Source: Blasia pusilla (taxonomy: Eukaryota > Marchantiophyta > Marchantiopsida > Blasiales). Taken from it: a stretch of DNA of 64,000 bases. A program made the position numbers and the translations under genes. The stretch spans positions 62,682,001 through 62,746,000 of the forward strand of contig CM114271.1 of assembly GCA_050084515.1 (NCBI GenBank). Reading direction: 5' to 3'. Numbering within the stretch: the first letter of the stretch is position 1; every line of letters begins with the position of its first letter. This document shows positions 22,655 to 36,083 of this stretch, in pieces. The notes below the pieces were generated by a model. That model ran no database searches, was not told where the DNA came from, and saw only the letters and a program-made list of their open reading frames with translations.

Positions 22655-25600
22655 TAAACCCACATAATTCCTCCAAAGAGTAATGGCATATAAATAATAG
22701 AGATTAAAATAACAAGTTGGAAGGATAATACTTGGAAAATTGAGGGATTTTCAATTTTATTGAGAGGGAAGTTACGGAGGTGGAAGGATTTCCTTTCCTA
22801 ACTAAAGGATACATGGGCATCCACTTCTTAACGCTATAGAGTCCATTACTCCCCAATCTATCACATGAGTACAAAAGTACAAATTATTTATAGATGCTAT
22901 ATTAACTTAATTATTCATTAATCTAAAGTATGCTCTCTCCAAAATTTTCAGTATGATTGGAAATTTCATAAATAATTGTATGAGAATGGTCGAGAATTGA
23001 AAACTTACTTTAAATGTATTTTCTTACTTTGTAATCATGGTTAAAGAAGGGATGAAAGAACTAAAGAAGAGAGGGAGTTTTTTAGGAGAAGATAGAGAGA
23101 ATAACGTCGGATGAGAACATTGGGATTCTTGGATTTCTTTTCCTAAATAAAGAAGGGAATAGGATTTCTTTTTTTTCCAAAATAAGAAGTGGGGATAGAG
23201 GATTTCCCAAATAACTGAGGGGATATTAGATACCATTTCTTTAAAAATTGATTTTAAGAATGAAAGCATAGAAATGATATCAACGTTTTATCAAAACTAG
23301 GGGGAGTGATTTTTTTTAAATTATGACTTGTTCATACATGTAAGCTAATATCATATATTAAACCCTATTAAATTCATAATAATGAATTATGAGACCAATC
23401 AAACCAACTTAAAACAATAATTATAAGACTTACTAAGTTTGGTCAGCAAGAACCTGTTCTAGAGGGAATCCTGTGGCATTATGCAAAACTTCGAATGCTT
23501 CTGGAGTCACTCTTAGTGATTCCTTGTTTTGATATGCCCAATCACTGCAACATTTAATATCAAGACATTCAGTTTAATATTTATGCAAGAGCTACACTTA
23601 TAATTGAAATCTTGCAAACTTTGGCCTTACGATCTTTGGAGAAAGTACAAAAGGAAAATAAGATGATAAAATATAATAAAGGGAAATAAATTATATTTTT
23701 AACAAGAATAAATTATATTCTTTCTTAAATTCATAAAATTAAGAGAGAGAGTTTCTTTTTATTATGAAAAGTAACCTCAATTTATGGATGGATAATCTTA
23801 GATATTTTTTCATAAGTAAATTAATAATCAAGCAAGGAATTAGAGGATTGGCAAAAGAGTTATTTACGAGATTTCAACAATTAGTCTTTTCCATTAAGAT
23901 ATGATCCTAAAGTAATTTCCCATGCATTTTTTAGTCGTATGAAAAATGAAGAAAATATTTTTTCCTATAAAAAAAATTAGGCTAAGTTAGAGGAGGGGAA
24001 GATATTAATAATAACATCTATTCTATTATTGGAGAGTGCCTCTTCATTTTGCAAACTCCTCTTCTCTAGACAGCTGGCGCTCTCAACTAATAGAATCGTT
24101 CATCCTTCTCTTTGAGCCAATAGGATCATTTGTTGATCAAAAATTTTGATAGTTAATCATCATTTTGGGAGGAAATTTAAAGTTTTCAATGGCACGAGCT
24201 TACTCTAGTATGTCATACCCTCCCCTCCCTCCCTCCCTCCCTCCCTCTCCCTCTCTCCCTCTCTCTCTCTCTCTCTCAAGTTATAGTTTTCACAATGATA
24301 TGTAAATATTTATAATTATATAAATAATTATTAAAAGAATAAAATTACTTACTTCAATATCATGCAAGCAAATAAGGGCCTCCGATACAATTTCCGGCCA
24401 GTATCATTAATGAATTTACATGTGAATTTAACAGTATCCTGCACATATGTAATATTGTTAACAAAAGGGATATACATCATACTATTAAGAGCTTTATCTC
24501 AATTTGAAGAGCAATAAATGAATGACACCTATCAAATTTGTCCATGAAGCTAGTTCATGAACTAGCTTCATGGATAATATGACACTAAGAGGAAAATAAT
24601 TATTCTCCAAAAAATGGAAGATTTATTATTTCTACATTATTTATTATTTTCAAGTTATCTTGGGAGACAAATTTAATCTTTCTTTTCGGGAAATAAATCA
24701 TCAAAAGAAGTGATTTTCTTTCTCTTATTGAAAGACGAGGATTGGAAAAGGGATAAATTATTTTTTCCACAATTAAAAAAGGAAAAAATATGAAAATTTC
24801 TCTTGAGCCAAGTTAGATGTATTATAAAAAAACATCTCTCTTCGTTCTTTATCATTGTGTGTGTGTGTGTGTGTGTGTGTGGGTGCGTGCGTGCGTGTAG
24901 TTTTTTATATATATATATATAGTGTACTATTTTAGAAAATTCTACAAAATCTTATTCAAAGATTATTAGCAATGAGTGAGTAGCGTACGATATCGATCTC
25001 TCTAGCAACAGCATCAAACCGTTGTTGTGGCGTACTTTCAATATGGGCTGCTTCTAAAGCTTGGAATTTCATATTCCAACAACATTGTCTTGGATCATTG
25101 TTTTGATCACAAGTTTTATAACAATGAATTGGAGCTTTGTTGACAAAAGCCTGCATTGTGGCACATATGAGCATAGTATATCAATAAGTCAACCATAATA
25201 TGAAGGTCCAAATTCTTCTTATTGGTATCTTAGAGTCTATTTCAAATGGACTCTAATATTTTGTCAAATGAAACAAAAATAGATCATATTTAGTTATACA
25301 AAGAAGATGATACACATTTCCAACCAACATTACAAGTATAAATTACCTAGATTGATATCTAGATTATAAACTTCAAGTTTTAGAAAAAATTTATATGGGA
25401 AATTTATTTTAAAATAATAAATAGAATATAAGTCTTTTAGGAATAGTCAATTGATTTAATCATTTCTATCAATCAATATATATTTAATTATTTTTTTAAG
25501 AAAAAATTGGAATCTTCATGGAATGCTCTTAGTTTCAAGAAAATCACCCAAATCATAGTTGAATATCATACACACATAAAGATCAATAATTTAATAGACT

Positions 25601-28600
25601 CTCTATGTCTATTTCATAAAAAAGCATTTAAGAACCTACAACAATGTTTTATAATTATTTAAAAAATTTGATATAATTGCAAAATAATATCATACCAATA
25701 GGAATAAAAATATGTATATATTAAGCATGTATATTACCTGATATATATCTCCGATTAAGATGATTTCATCTTGGGCTTTAGAGTTTATGAATTCATTATT
25801 AGTGCGGCCTGCCATCTCCTTTACAAGTGTCTGTACTCGTTCATGAGAATCTTTGATATGATCAACATTAGGGTGTGAAGTAGGTAAGTATTGAGGTCCA
25901 AATCGGCCATTAAGACCAATAACAAGTTGATCTTCATCAATTTTTTGAGAGCTTTGCCTGTCTTCTAGTGCTGCCACAGCAAGGCGAGTAGCTTTGAGGA
26001 CATCCTCTTGTATTTCAGCAATCTCGTTGGTGGTGTTTGCAATAATTTCTTGTTGTGTTTGGCTTTGAATCAATGTTGATCCACCATCTTGATGTGCCAT
26101 TGAGCTTGACCCATCGGCTTGGTGCGCCCGTGAGCTAGATCCTCCACCTTGGTGGGCCGATGAGGGTCCAGCCTCATTATCATGGGTCCCTCCTTCAAAT
26201 TCAAAGCCCATGGCAAGGGCATATTCTCTTGGGTTGGTATTCTTGAGCTTTTCTATCTTTTTATTTAACTTATGCAACCTTTCTGCTATTTCACTAAAAG
26301 GTGTGTCATCAGAAACATAATCTCCTGGATTGAAATTTGGTTGTTTGTTTCCTTCAATCTTTTTTATGATTTCAGACATAGGCATATCATTGATTGTATA
26401 ATGAGGAGGTATGAAGCCTCCCTTTGTTGATATTTCAATTGCTTCTTGTTGTATTTCTTTCACTAAGTCTTCAGTGGTCTCATCGTCTCGAGCATAATCG
26501 GCAGGGTCAAATCGATCAAAAAATGGAATATCATGCTTCGGATTTTGTTGTTTTGTCTCTATATCTCCTACTTTTTCATCATTCTCTTGTAAGATGGAGG
26601 TCCCTTCATCGCCACTCTCATCATCATCATCATCATCATCATCTCCTTCTCCTGTTGTTTGACTCAAGCCTTGTGGTCCTGTATAAATATTTGAAGGATC
26701 AAGGAACTGTCCAGCTTTATAATTATCTCGAGCCCTGCATGACCACAAAAAATGATCATAATTAAATAAAAATTTCTATAATAATGGGAAAAAAATTATG
26801 GAAAACAAATCTGAATGATATTTGTCTCTAATAATGTTATTCTAGAAAATTATAGAAGGTTTAAGTTAAAGGATTAAAAAAGATTGAGAACTTACTGTTT
26901 AGGAGTAAATCTAGTCTCAGGGTGTCTATCTCGATAATGTCTCATCCAAGAATTGATCTGCATGCTTGCATGTGGAGGCAAGTACATTCGTATCATGATA
27001 AATCCGAGTTAAATTTGCAAAAGAAAACGCAAATATATTCTTCTTTGTGAGAAGTTACTTAGGAATTTTGGAATCAATTGCTTAGAGTGATATATTATCT
27101 GATACAGCTAGATAGTCTACTAGTCTTGCTTAAAATCTTTTCTTGGCTATTTCCTAATAATTGATAATTAAGATTGATGTAGTGTAATAATTATGACGAT
27201 CTCCACCATAATTTTTGGTATCACTACATATAATTCTAATAAAACCTCTATGTTAAAAAATTATGGTGGATTGTACATAAATTAGACTCCACCATCTACA
27301 AGAAAATAATTTTTTATTTTTAAAAATTTCAATAGACTTATATTATGGATAATTGCATTTTAAATTTCACTTATATCGTATCCATTTAACACAATTTAAC
27401 CATATTATTTGGGTATATGTATTTGATACCCACCTGTTCAATTCTGAGACCCGTTCTCATTGAGAGAGCCACCTTTTGAGGTCCATTGGGATATGGATTA
27501 CCACCAATGTTATCAATCCAATGGCTGGATATTAAAAAGAAGAATGATATTATTTAAGATTGGAACATATAAGAAGTACAAAATTGATGTCTAAACAGTA
27601 AAAACCATTTATGTTGAAATTGGAGATTAGAAAATTGCATTCATTAAATTTCTTTTTTTTAAGAAAATTTTAAAAATACTGTTATATTTAAGTATAATAT
27701 AGCATATCTCCATTGATTGTAAAGGATTATAAGAGACTAAAGAACCCAGCCATCCTCGCAACCATATCCTTGGTTTGAGTCGAAAGATTTGAAATATGAA
27801 CTTCGATTAGTAGAATACTAATCGAAGTAATATTCAAATGTAATTCAAATAGGATTTACCATTTTGAATGGAATACTATTCAAAAAATTATATAGAAGAA
27901 ATCCATTAATTTTGCAAGAAGCTTTAAAAGATGAAGAAGATATAATTCCATAAAACTTCATGTGTATTTTACATAGGAGATAGTTTAATTTATATTGATT
28001 TTGATAACTCTTCTGAACCATATGAAACATTTTATGTTATTCTTACTTCACTGATAATTATTTAATTTAAATCAAGTTCCATTTAACGATCAATTTTCAA
28101 AGTTTAAAAACCATAACATAAGAAGAAAATTCTTAATTTCTCTAATATATAACATTTGAATCTTGCAATCAATAATTTTTTTAAATATCTTCCATCCCAT
28201 TATTTTTATTTTTCCTTTTAATTTAACTAGATATTAAAATTTTAAAAAATCTATATTTATAATTTATGTGTTGATTAAGTTTATTTTTATATTTCCATTT
28301 TATAATTTATATTTGGATTAAATATTTTAGTGTGAAAAGAAAACTTACCATGATTCAAAAGTGTTGCTAAAAATATTCAAGAATTACACTGAAAAGGAAA
28401 ATGTATATTAAGATATAATTGATAAAACATACTGTGACTCTAAGGCATAAACCTAACACCCTAAGCCATAAACCTTAAACCTAAACCCTAAATCATAAAC
28501 ATGGTTGATATAGAGAGTAAAACCTAAGTTGTATTCCCATTACACTATGTCCTAGTGTGTTAATAATCATATTAGAACAAAACCGGGTTTTCTAAAAGAC

Positions 28601-31600
28601 CACATTTGTCAAAATTGGTATTTAAAATATTGTGTGTATCCAATATTACCACCAACTCGCACCAAGAAGTTTCAAATTAGATGAAGAAATTTTTTTTATG
28701 AAATTTATGCAATATTATATTCTATGTGTTATCCATTTTGAAAGAAACCCTATTGTTTCAATAAAAAAAAACTTTTTGAATTAATAAGACGTTATTAGAA
28801 TTAAATAATGAGAGAAAAGTTTTCAATTTTTGTTAGGTTATTTAACTTACTTCAAAATCTTAACATCTCGCTTTTTCAATCTTTTACTCGGAAAGAGTGG
28901 ATTTCCTCCTTTTGGTTCTCTCAAAATTAGGTCATTTCGCTCTGCTCGTTTCTTCTTAAATGTGTATTTGATCTGGAAACATATTGGCATAATGAAGCAT
29001 CATATAGATATCCATAAAATAATGGGTAGCGAACAAGGAGATTATAAAAGAATGTACAAGGTAGAGTGGTAATAAGAAGGGAGGAGTTAAGAAAAGGCTA
29101 TAGTAGGATCACGTAGGAGCGGCATTAACAAGATAGGAGAAGGTAACAAGAAGGTTTGAGTGATTTCCTTAGTGGAAAATGACGAATGTTACAATAGGAA
29201 ATTAGATACATAGACATGTTTGTCCCTATTTAGGATTTAATCCATGTGTAACTTTGAGATTCATATGCCATCAATTATTCAAATTATCACTTTATAATAT
29301 GTTTAGAAATACAAAAGTGATTTTCTAATTTAGTTGCTACATACTTAATTACGACCTCCTAAGTAACTTGAAGCATCTTAAGAATATTAAAATAGATTCT
29401 AGACATAATTGGATCTTAGATATGTCCGCCTAAAGAAAAGGTTCCAAAAAATGGAAAATCAAAGAGGATTTTTTTTTTCATAATTTTCTTATTGCATCCA
29501 GCGAAGGGTTCATCATAGTAAATCAATCAATAGTAAATTCATGTTTTGAAAATTAATATAATATTTATTTCAAAAAAATATTATTTAGATATAGAAACTT
29601 AGTCTACTAGAGATACTGGATCTTATTCAATACCTGTCGAATTGTCAAACCCGTCCTTTTTTCCAATACCAAATATTCGTTTTTCCCTGGGTAGGGACGT
29701 GCTTTGTTGCTTTCAATCCATTCACTAGAATACATCGTGAAATCATAATCAAAGTTAATTGATATGTCTAATAAGTCTAATAGTATCCCTTTCCAATCTC
29801 GGTCATGATCAAATTTCTTCACATGTCTAGAGCCAATTTACTTCATGTGATGAATTTACTTTCTTCCTTTTCCACATGGAAAAAATTAATTTTCCCTTTA
29901 ATCTTCAAGGTTTTTAATTTTTTTACTGAATTTTAAGTGTGGATTTATAATTTTGTGTCAACTAATAATAAAAATATATTTCTCTATAAATTTTATAGTT
30001 TAATTTTATTTTTTACAGTATTTAAAGATACTTATTTTAAGATAAAATCATAATTTTTCTTTGAAATAATAGAAATCATGATGAAGTACTTACTTGATAA
30101 TTTTCTCACAATGATACGGGAGAGTAATAGTGATTTTTGGCCTGGATTTTAATATGTTCATTGCATAAGCTGTAATGTCCTGTAAAACTCGTCGATAAAA
30201 AAATCATAATTTCCATCCAACATATGAGATGAGGATTTGAATACGATTCTTAGACATGGACCACTTATGATACGAATTCAAGTCTATTAATCCATTTAAA
30301 CCCCATTTTTTTTTCAGATCTTGAATTTTAATTATTATAATGAAATTAAATTAAATTATATAATGTACTATTATTTGAGGATGATTATAGTGCATATGTG
30401 TCTTGAAGAACTCAATATTTGAAAATTTGACTATACTTAAATTGACTTAGAAATTTTATAATTTACATTAGGTGCATTGTGCAATGATCTCCGAAAATGG
30501 ATATTGTATGGTTGTATGGAAAGGTTCCATGTAAGGATTATAATTGATGTATTTAGTGTGAGGGCAATGTATTCTCATAATGACAAATTTCAAGACTTAT
30601 CGAGTTTGAAAAAAATGTTACTTAACTATGCTAATAAGTCCAGTATTTCTAAAATTAAGAACATGTACTTTTGATCTAATATGATTTAGCTTAAGTTCTA
30701 CAAATTTTCCAAACTTACAATATCAAATTTAGTCCTTCTTTGAAACTCTTGTGTATAACCATTGAACATCTATTATTTAAGATCATTGCATATCACATAT
30801 TAGATATGAAATAGATCATAACCTTGGAACCATTAAACTAGCTTATTTCATATCTTTGTACTCTTTCACAAAAAAGAAGAAGATTTTTGATGTTCCAATT
30901 GATCTACCTTTAATTTTCTCCATGTGATTTTAAGTTTATTTGAAAGTTAGTGAACCATTAAAAATTAATTTAAATTCAATTTTATTAATGATTTTTTCAA
31001 TTGGAATCCATTAATTTTAGGAATAGTGGCATGTTTCTTTTTGAATTCATGAGATAATAGAATGTATAGAGCTATATATACTTACTACTTGATATAATAG
31101 AAGATACTTTTCAAATTGTCTTTTGATGTTTGTCTCACAGCCAATATCGAGAAACTTGGCATGCCAGCAACAAATTAATGCATCAGTCGATGGATCGCAA
31201 TCTGGTGAACAATGCATCACTTCATTGTGGGCAAAGTTCTGCAAGTACATCACATCGAATTAAAAAATTCTTCAATTAAAATTTGATATTAATTTTATGT
31301 GTATTATCGTTTTGATTCACTCTACTAACTAACATGATTGAAACTAATCTAATTGAGGCCTTAGGATTTTTTTAATAAGAATGTTTTTTTGAAGCTTTAG
31401 GATACGTGACAAAAGAACAAAATTTAACATATCTAACACAATGCTACTGCGATGCTCAAACAATTCATTTGGTTATTATTAGGATACCTTTATTATCATC
31501 CTTACGACTCCATCCAAGCCTTCAAAGGAGGATTTCAAGATTTACAGAGGAATAAGGATAGAGAGGATGTACTCTCTCTATCCATATCGGCTCAAAAAGT

Positions 31601-33903
31601 AAAAGGAACGATATCTCTTTGGCCTTCCATTTGATCCAATATAAGAGTTTTTCTATCCCTCCATTCCCCTTCAATTTGTTTTCAAAATCTTATTAGCATA
31701 AAAAATCTGAGGACAACTAAAAGAAGGACAGATTTTAACATATGTGAGATAAATGCAAATCAATATTATTAAGAGTGGATATATTTATGATTTTTCAAAA
31801 ATCCGACGATTAACATGATGATAAATATCATCACAATAATTAGATGATTTTTTATGGTGATTTGAAAATTTTTATGAGAAAATGGATATTAAGAAAATAA
31901 GCCAATACATAGAACTTAGTTAAGAAAATTCTCATGAATTGACATTGTATAGCGAATAAATATTTTTCTGCTTATTAATAGATTAATAAAATAAAATGGA
32001 ATGAAGACAAGGAATCAAGTCTCACACATTTTCATCAACTTAACTTCACATTATACATGAATTTTTGACTAATTATTATCTATAATTAAAATAAATTTTT
32101 TTTTTCAAAATCCTATGAATTTAATATTTCATGCTTACTTAATATAAAAGCCAATAATCACATTATCCAAAATTAAAATTTTTTCCTATTACCATTGCCA
32201 TGCAAAAAATAAGCGTGAATAAAAAATTCCTTATTTAAAAATATAGATTAACTAGATGAAATGATGTTTTAGATTATCCATCACATTCCTTTCTACCAAC
32301 AATCTAGAGTAATGGAATACTAGTGTAAGCCCCTGGGATACACGAGTTTAAATGATCTCCCACAATTAACTCTCAAAATTCTCAACTATCATTTTAAATA
32401 AGTTTATTGGTTTAGAAGGCAAATGATCCTATTGCCTTAAAGTGTCAAGCATAAAAAGAGAGATGTTTGTAAAATGAAAGGGCATTCTCCAAAAATAAAA
32501 TGAATATAGATATAGATGAAGTAACTAAGGATGGAATAAACTTCTCTCATGATTAAAAAATAATTTCTTAAGAAGAAAAAAATTATAAGATTGAATACAT
32601 GATATGACTTCAAACACAAATAGAATAATTTTTCTTTGAGCCTTTATTACTTCAAGAGGGTTGAAATAAAATAATTATTAAAGCACTAGAGTATTGCCCA
32701 TGTACGGATGAACTTCAAATTAAAAAAGAATTCTAAATTTGCGCCTCATTTTCCTTCCTTAATTAAGTTAATTGTATTCTTTTAACTTAATTCTTCATCT
32801 TAAAATAATATGTATCAAGGTGGAAAGATAGAGGTCCATGCCAACACAAAGAAAGTTTTCTCTAATCTCTCCCTTTTTAATTATGTAATAATAATTATTA
32901 AACACGACTACATATGATTATATGATAATTATTAAACATGACGTATAAAACTAGACTAAATGGAAAGAAAAAAAAACAACACAAACATAACATGCGTATA
33001 CTGGATTCCTAATGGATGCATGAGAATAATATGTGAAAGGCCGACCTCGTACAAAGCGGTCGCGTGGTCCATGTCGCGGGCCACTTTGGGGTCCCGAATA
33101 TTCGAAATGAAGCTCAAGCCCAACATGTCCTTCAGGATCTCTTCCCTCGTTCCGACCAGGTGGTCGCGGAGGTTGGCGTATCGCGGCGGCGGCCGGTGAG
33201 TTATCTCCAGGCGGGGTGGATCCGCCGCCCGCAGTTGCGCCACCGCCAGCCGAGCGCTGTTCAGAACTTGGCCGTCGGTCAAACTTGCCCCTGCCTGCGG
33301 AACGCTGGGGCCCATAGCGGCACCTTCCATTTCGGGGTGGAGCTGCGTGACGGCCGCCTGCATATTATTATCATTATTTATTGTCATCCTTGGAGGAAAC
33401 GCTTGCGCGAGAGGCGGGGGAGCTGCGTGCGCATGCGTAAGACCTCGAGGAGCCTGGTTAGGAGGAGGAGGCGGAGGAGGAGGTGCTGAAGCTGATGCCG
33501 GAGATGGAGCGCGTACGACGCCGGGGGACGATCTAGCGGGAGCGAGCAGCGCTGTTGGAGGGTGTTGGCCGTGATCTTCATTTTCCGGTTCGCCGAGTGG
33601 TAGCCTCTGGAGATAAGCTTCCAGATCGCCCACTCCAAAATCGTCCAACCCTAAGGGCGCTTGTGATGGAGGTGGAAGTTGCTGCTGGACAGGGGCCACG
33701 GGACGAAACACAGGTATGCCGTCGTCCTCCGGTATGTTGAGCCCGCTGATATCCGGCAATTGGTAGAGGTTCTGGGCTGCGAAATCGTGGAAGGGAGGAA
33801 GCTCCACGGCTTGGGGTTCGGGGCCATCCAAGTCGAGGAACGATTGTAGATCCCACCTATTGACGTCCGGCACATTGTCGGGCGGTATCCCGTCATTCTC
33901 CAT
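18831..33903 (-). CDS. Predicted 1015-aa tandem-module protein with Cys motifs and TALE-like homeodomains, 15 exons
   Basis: Exons, in coding order: 33903-33046, 31238-31086, 30179-30094, 29724-29634, 28972-28851, 28366-28349, 27524-27434, 26957-26896, 26734-25738, 25150-24989, 24438-24353, 23544-23434, 20944-20921, 19651-19561, 18926-18831. They sum to 3048 nt in frame with no stop. The start is the ATG at 33903. Module 1 has a Pro-rich acidic N-terminus (1-286), the Cys motif H295-C296-x3-C300-x8-C309-C310-W311-x2-K314-F315, homeodomain 1 (~350-415, RPYPG loop) and homeodomain 2 (~430-490, GNPYPN loop). Module 2 has an acidic region (495-826), the same Cys motif (H835 to F855), a truncated homeodomain 1 and a good homeodomain 2 (Y946-E996). 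The product is probably nuclear and DNA-binding, but function is unknown. The module 1-2 join (exon 8 to 9) is in phase and exon 9 has no early in-frame ATG. The first donor (GTCGGC) is weak. Two separate genes remain possible. Confidence 0.68.
22201..22239. repeat. (AG)n microsatellite in intron
   Basis: A pure dinucleotide run of about 39 bp in intron 12 of the minus-strand gene. A second run lies about 360 bp away. Confidence 0.95.
22602..22648. repeat. (GA)n microsatellite in intron
   Basis: A pure dinucleotide run of about 47 bp in the same intron as the first. Confidence 0.95.
24218..24278. repeat. CCCT/CT polypyrimidine microsatellite
   Basis: About 60 bp of CCCT repeats grading into CT repeats, in the intron just downstream of exon 11 of the minus-strand gene. 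Confidence 0.9.
24541..24574. repeat. Perfect 34-bp palindrome in intron
   Basis: The two halves, TCCATGAAGCTAGTTCA and its exact reverse complement, abut with no loop. It lies between the Cys exon and the helix-1 exon of module 2. It could form a cruciform or RNA hairpin, or be the footprint of a short mobile element. Confidence 0.9.
24855..24921. repeat. (GT)n, (GTGC)n and (TA)n microsatellite
   Basis: A compound repeat of about 65 bp inside the intron between exons 10 and 11 of the minus-strand gene. Confidence 0.9.
26896..33903 (-). other. Module 1 of the minus-strand gene (exons 1-8)
   Basis: This part holds the acidic/Pro-rich exon 1 with an NSARLAVAQL helix region, the Cys exon, and both homeodomains in full. 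Homeodomain 1 is NEWIESNKARPYPG plus recognition helix QIKYTFKKKRAER. Homeodomain 2 is CHWIDNIGGNPYPN plus QINSWMRHYRDRH. An 18-nt microexon (28366-28349) bridges them in phase. Exon 1 is GC-rich while the later exons are AT-rich. Confidence 0.65.
27800..27828. repeat. Inverted repeat, 13-bp arms
   Basis: Arms ACTTCGATTAGTA and TACTAATCGAAGT flank a GAA loop. It lies in the intron before exon 7 of the minus-strand gene. Confidence 0.85.
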
Positions 33904-36083
33904 GGAAACCGTCCGTCCGAATGCATCAGTCCCACTGCGAAACCTCAACTCGAGCCCGGGTTCATGTTACGGGGTGTTGACAGCCATTCCAGAAATCGGG
34001 TCGAATCTCACCTACAACTTTATCAACTTCCGGACTATCACTATGTATATACACGTAGTACTCGTGCAGTGCGTTGCGTCCTTAGCCTAGCGTGGATGTG
34101 GCTGCGGTTTGGTTGGGGAACTAGATGACAGACACATGGAGCTTGGATTCGGAGAAGGGTTTGAGTATTTGTTGGAGATAGTCAGCGCCTTTGTATAGAT
34201 GATATTGTATAGATACGGATCGAGATGGAACGGATGATTTATTGGGCACGGAGGTTGAATCAACTCAAAGAAGAATGAAGGGCGAGAGCTGCATGTGAGC
34301 TGTCCGGTGCATGAATCGTCCAAGAAATGTTATTCGCCATTATGCGGAAGCGAGTGAGGATTGGTCGATCATTCAAGTACTTACATAAGAAAGGTAGTCA
34401 AGGCCCGGCTCGAGCTCGCACGGAGTGAGGATATACGAAGAGCTAGTTCGAAAGTCGTGTACTGTACGTATTCTCTTCTTAGATGGACCGGTTGAGTCTT
34501 GAGCGCTTTGATTGGGATCACAGGAGGAGGTTTCTGGGGAGACCCACGAAGCTGGAACGAGACAAAACAATTTCACATACTGGGATCTCGCAGTGATGTA
34601 AAATCCACTATCCATGCCTACATTACGCAAAGGAGACTGCCAAGTTCTGTATGTATGCGTACGCTGATCAAACCTAGCTTTCGCGTTAAGGGTTTCAACT
34701 GCGAGGAGCTTCTGGGGAACCTCACAAAGCTGATGAAGCGAATTTCAGTTCCTGCGGGCTGTCAGTGATACAAATCAACTGCATACGCGCACACAGCATG
34801 AACAGGAGAATGGCAAATCTCTCGCACCTTGGCTCCCAAGATGTTCCTGCGTTCACGGCCAATCTAGCTCCGAAGATTCATCGCAGTAAGAAAACTAATT
34901 AATATTGATCATGAAGCTGAATAGCAACGTATTTAGGGAGTTCCTCATAGTGCTCCGGAGATATCAACGCCAATGCAGGGAAAAGACCTCGCCCTAATCG
35001 AGTGCAGCTAGATCTTACGACCAGATCCAAGGATATTTGTATCGATCCATACCAAATAGATAGAAAGTCTTCCCACATTTGACTGGGGACCCTATTGGCA
35101 TGATGGGTTCCAGCTCCGGACACAGCGCTTCACTGATTGCTTGTCCAAATCCTCACCTATAAACGATCTCGCGGTTGCCATCGATTTCGCTTCTCTATGG
35201 TCGCCGCCGTCTTCGTCGTCATCGTCTGCTCGGACACGTGTGTATCTTGTAGTCGATCACATGACTACAAGCGCCTCACTTTATAAGGTGTCTAGATCAA
35301 TGGAAGCGTCCCGTTAGCCCCTCGTATTTGCGTCACCCAACTCCCCAGCCCGAACGTACATTTTTCTGTCTGCATTGATCTCTTCGTGATACCATGGAGC
35401 AATCTGTAGTTGCGTTGTAGTCCGCGGAAGCTTCTAATGTGCGTTGATACGGCTCCGATAGTTACCTATTCACGCGCATTGCTATAAGTATTCCTACCTG
35501 GCTGGATTATAAGCAATCCATGTTCACCTCTGCTAAAAATTGAGGCGATGCTCTTGCAAGTCCACGGATAATTAAGAAACGACGTAAGTCCGCGACATCC
35601 TGGTGTATCCAAACATCACTCGATCCTGTGAACATGGAAATGGAGTGCTAATACAGGGTGTGAATTCCTGAATACAAATCACCAATTCCGCAATTCACTG
35701 GGCTCGCTCGTTCGTCTGTTCTAGATCTTTCCCAATTTCAAGGAGTGATTCCCTTCAATTCGTAGAGCACGGGATTTCCTGAGTTTCTCGAGGTCGATTC
35801 ATTAATTGGTTTGTCCAAATAAACAAAATGGAGCTGTTTTCACAAACTTTCAGTCGAATGATGAGGAGGAGGAGGAGGAGGAGGAGGAGGAGGAGGAGGG
35901 GTGATGGAATCCGTACCTGAGAAGCCGCGCGCGGACATACCTCGAGGTCGACTGCACAATAATAGAAGGTCCAATCGAGATCGTACCGTCTTCAAGTTAT
36001 CGAATTTCACGTTGCCATTCATATTTTGATCGGATCTGAATCCGCCATCGCTGTAGATAGATCTCTTGTCCTACCGGAATGCG
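33904..36083 (-). promoter_or_regulatory. 5' flank of the minus-strand homeodomain gene
   Basis: A GC-richer, CpG-containing stretch upstream of the predicted start at 33903. Frames here (such as 34373-34630) have no recognisable motif, though one could be an upstream exon. A GGA trinucleotide run (35864-35899) produces a spurious poly-proline frame. No defined TATA box was identified. Confidence 0.35.
35864..35899. repeat. (GGA)n microsatellite
   Basis: A 36-bp trinucleotide run upstream of the minus-strand gene. The antisense frame reads poly-Pro but has no other coding support. Confidence 0.9.

Larger units (their letters stand above)
18831..26734 (-). other. Module 2 of the minus-strand gene (exons 9-15)
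   Basis: The long exon 9 carries an eight-Asp run, three FxPxxYxxDD-type repeats, a Ser/Gly-rich AHQ repeat and an ATRLAVAAL helix region. The Cys exon follows. Exon 12 holds the first half of homeodomain 1 but runs past the usual splice point and lacks a recognition helix. A 24-nt microexon and two more exons give the best-conserved homeodomain in the cluster, with WFENHKTNPYLDKNELEAL and QVRNWISKRRQQE. The stop is at 18831-18833. Confidence 0.65.

Noticed and set aside
26424-26765. Plus-strand frame with a His run
   Set aside because: It is the antisense of the Asp run in exon 9 and carries no other coding signal.
33064-33856. Plus-strand and alternative minus frames over exon 1 of the minus gene
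   Set aside because: They are shadows of the GC-rich coding exon. Only the frame ending in DHATALYE matches the paralogues.
35840-36022. Poly-proline minus-strand frame
   Set aside because: It is produced by a GGA microsatellite and has no conserved flanks.
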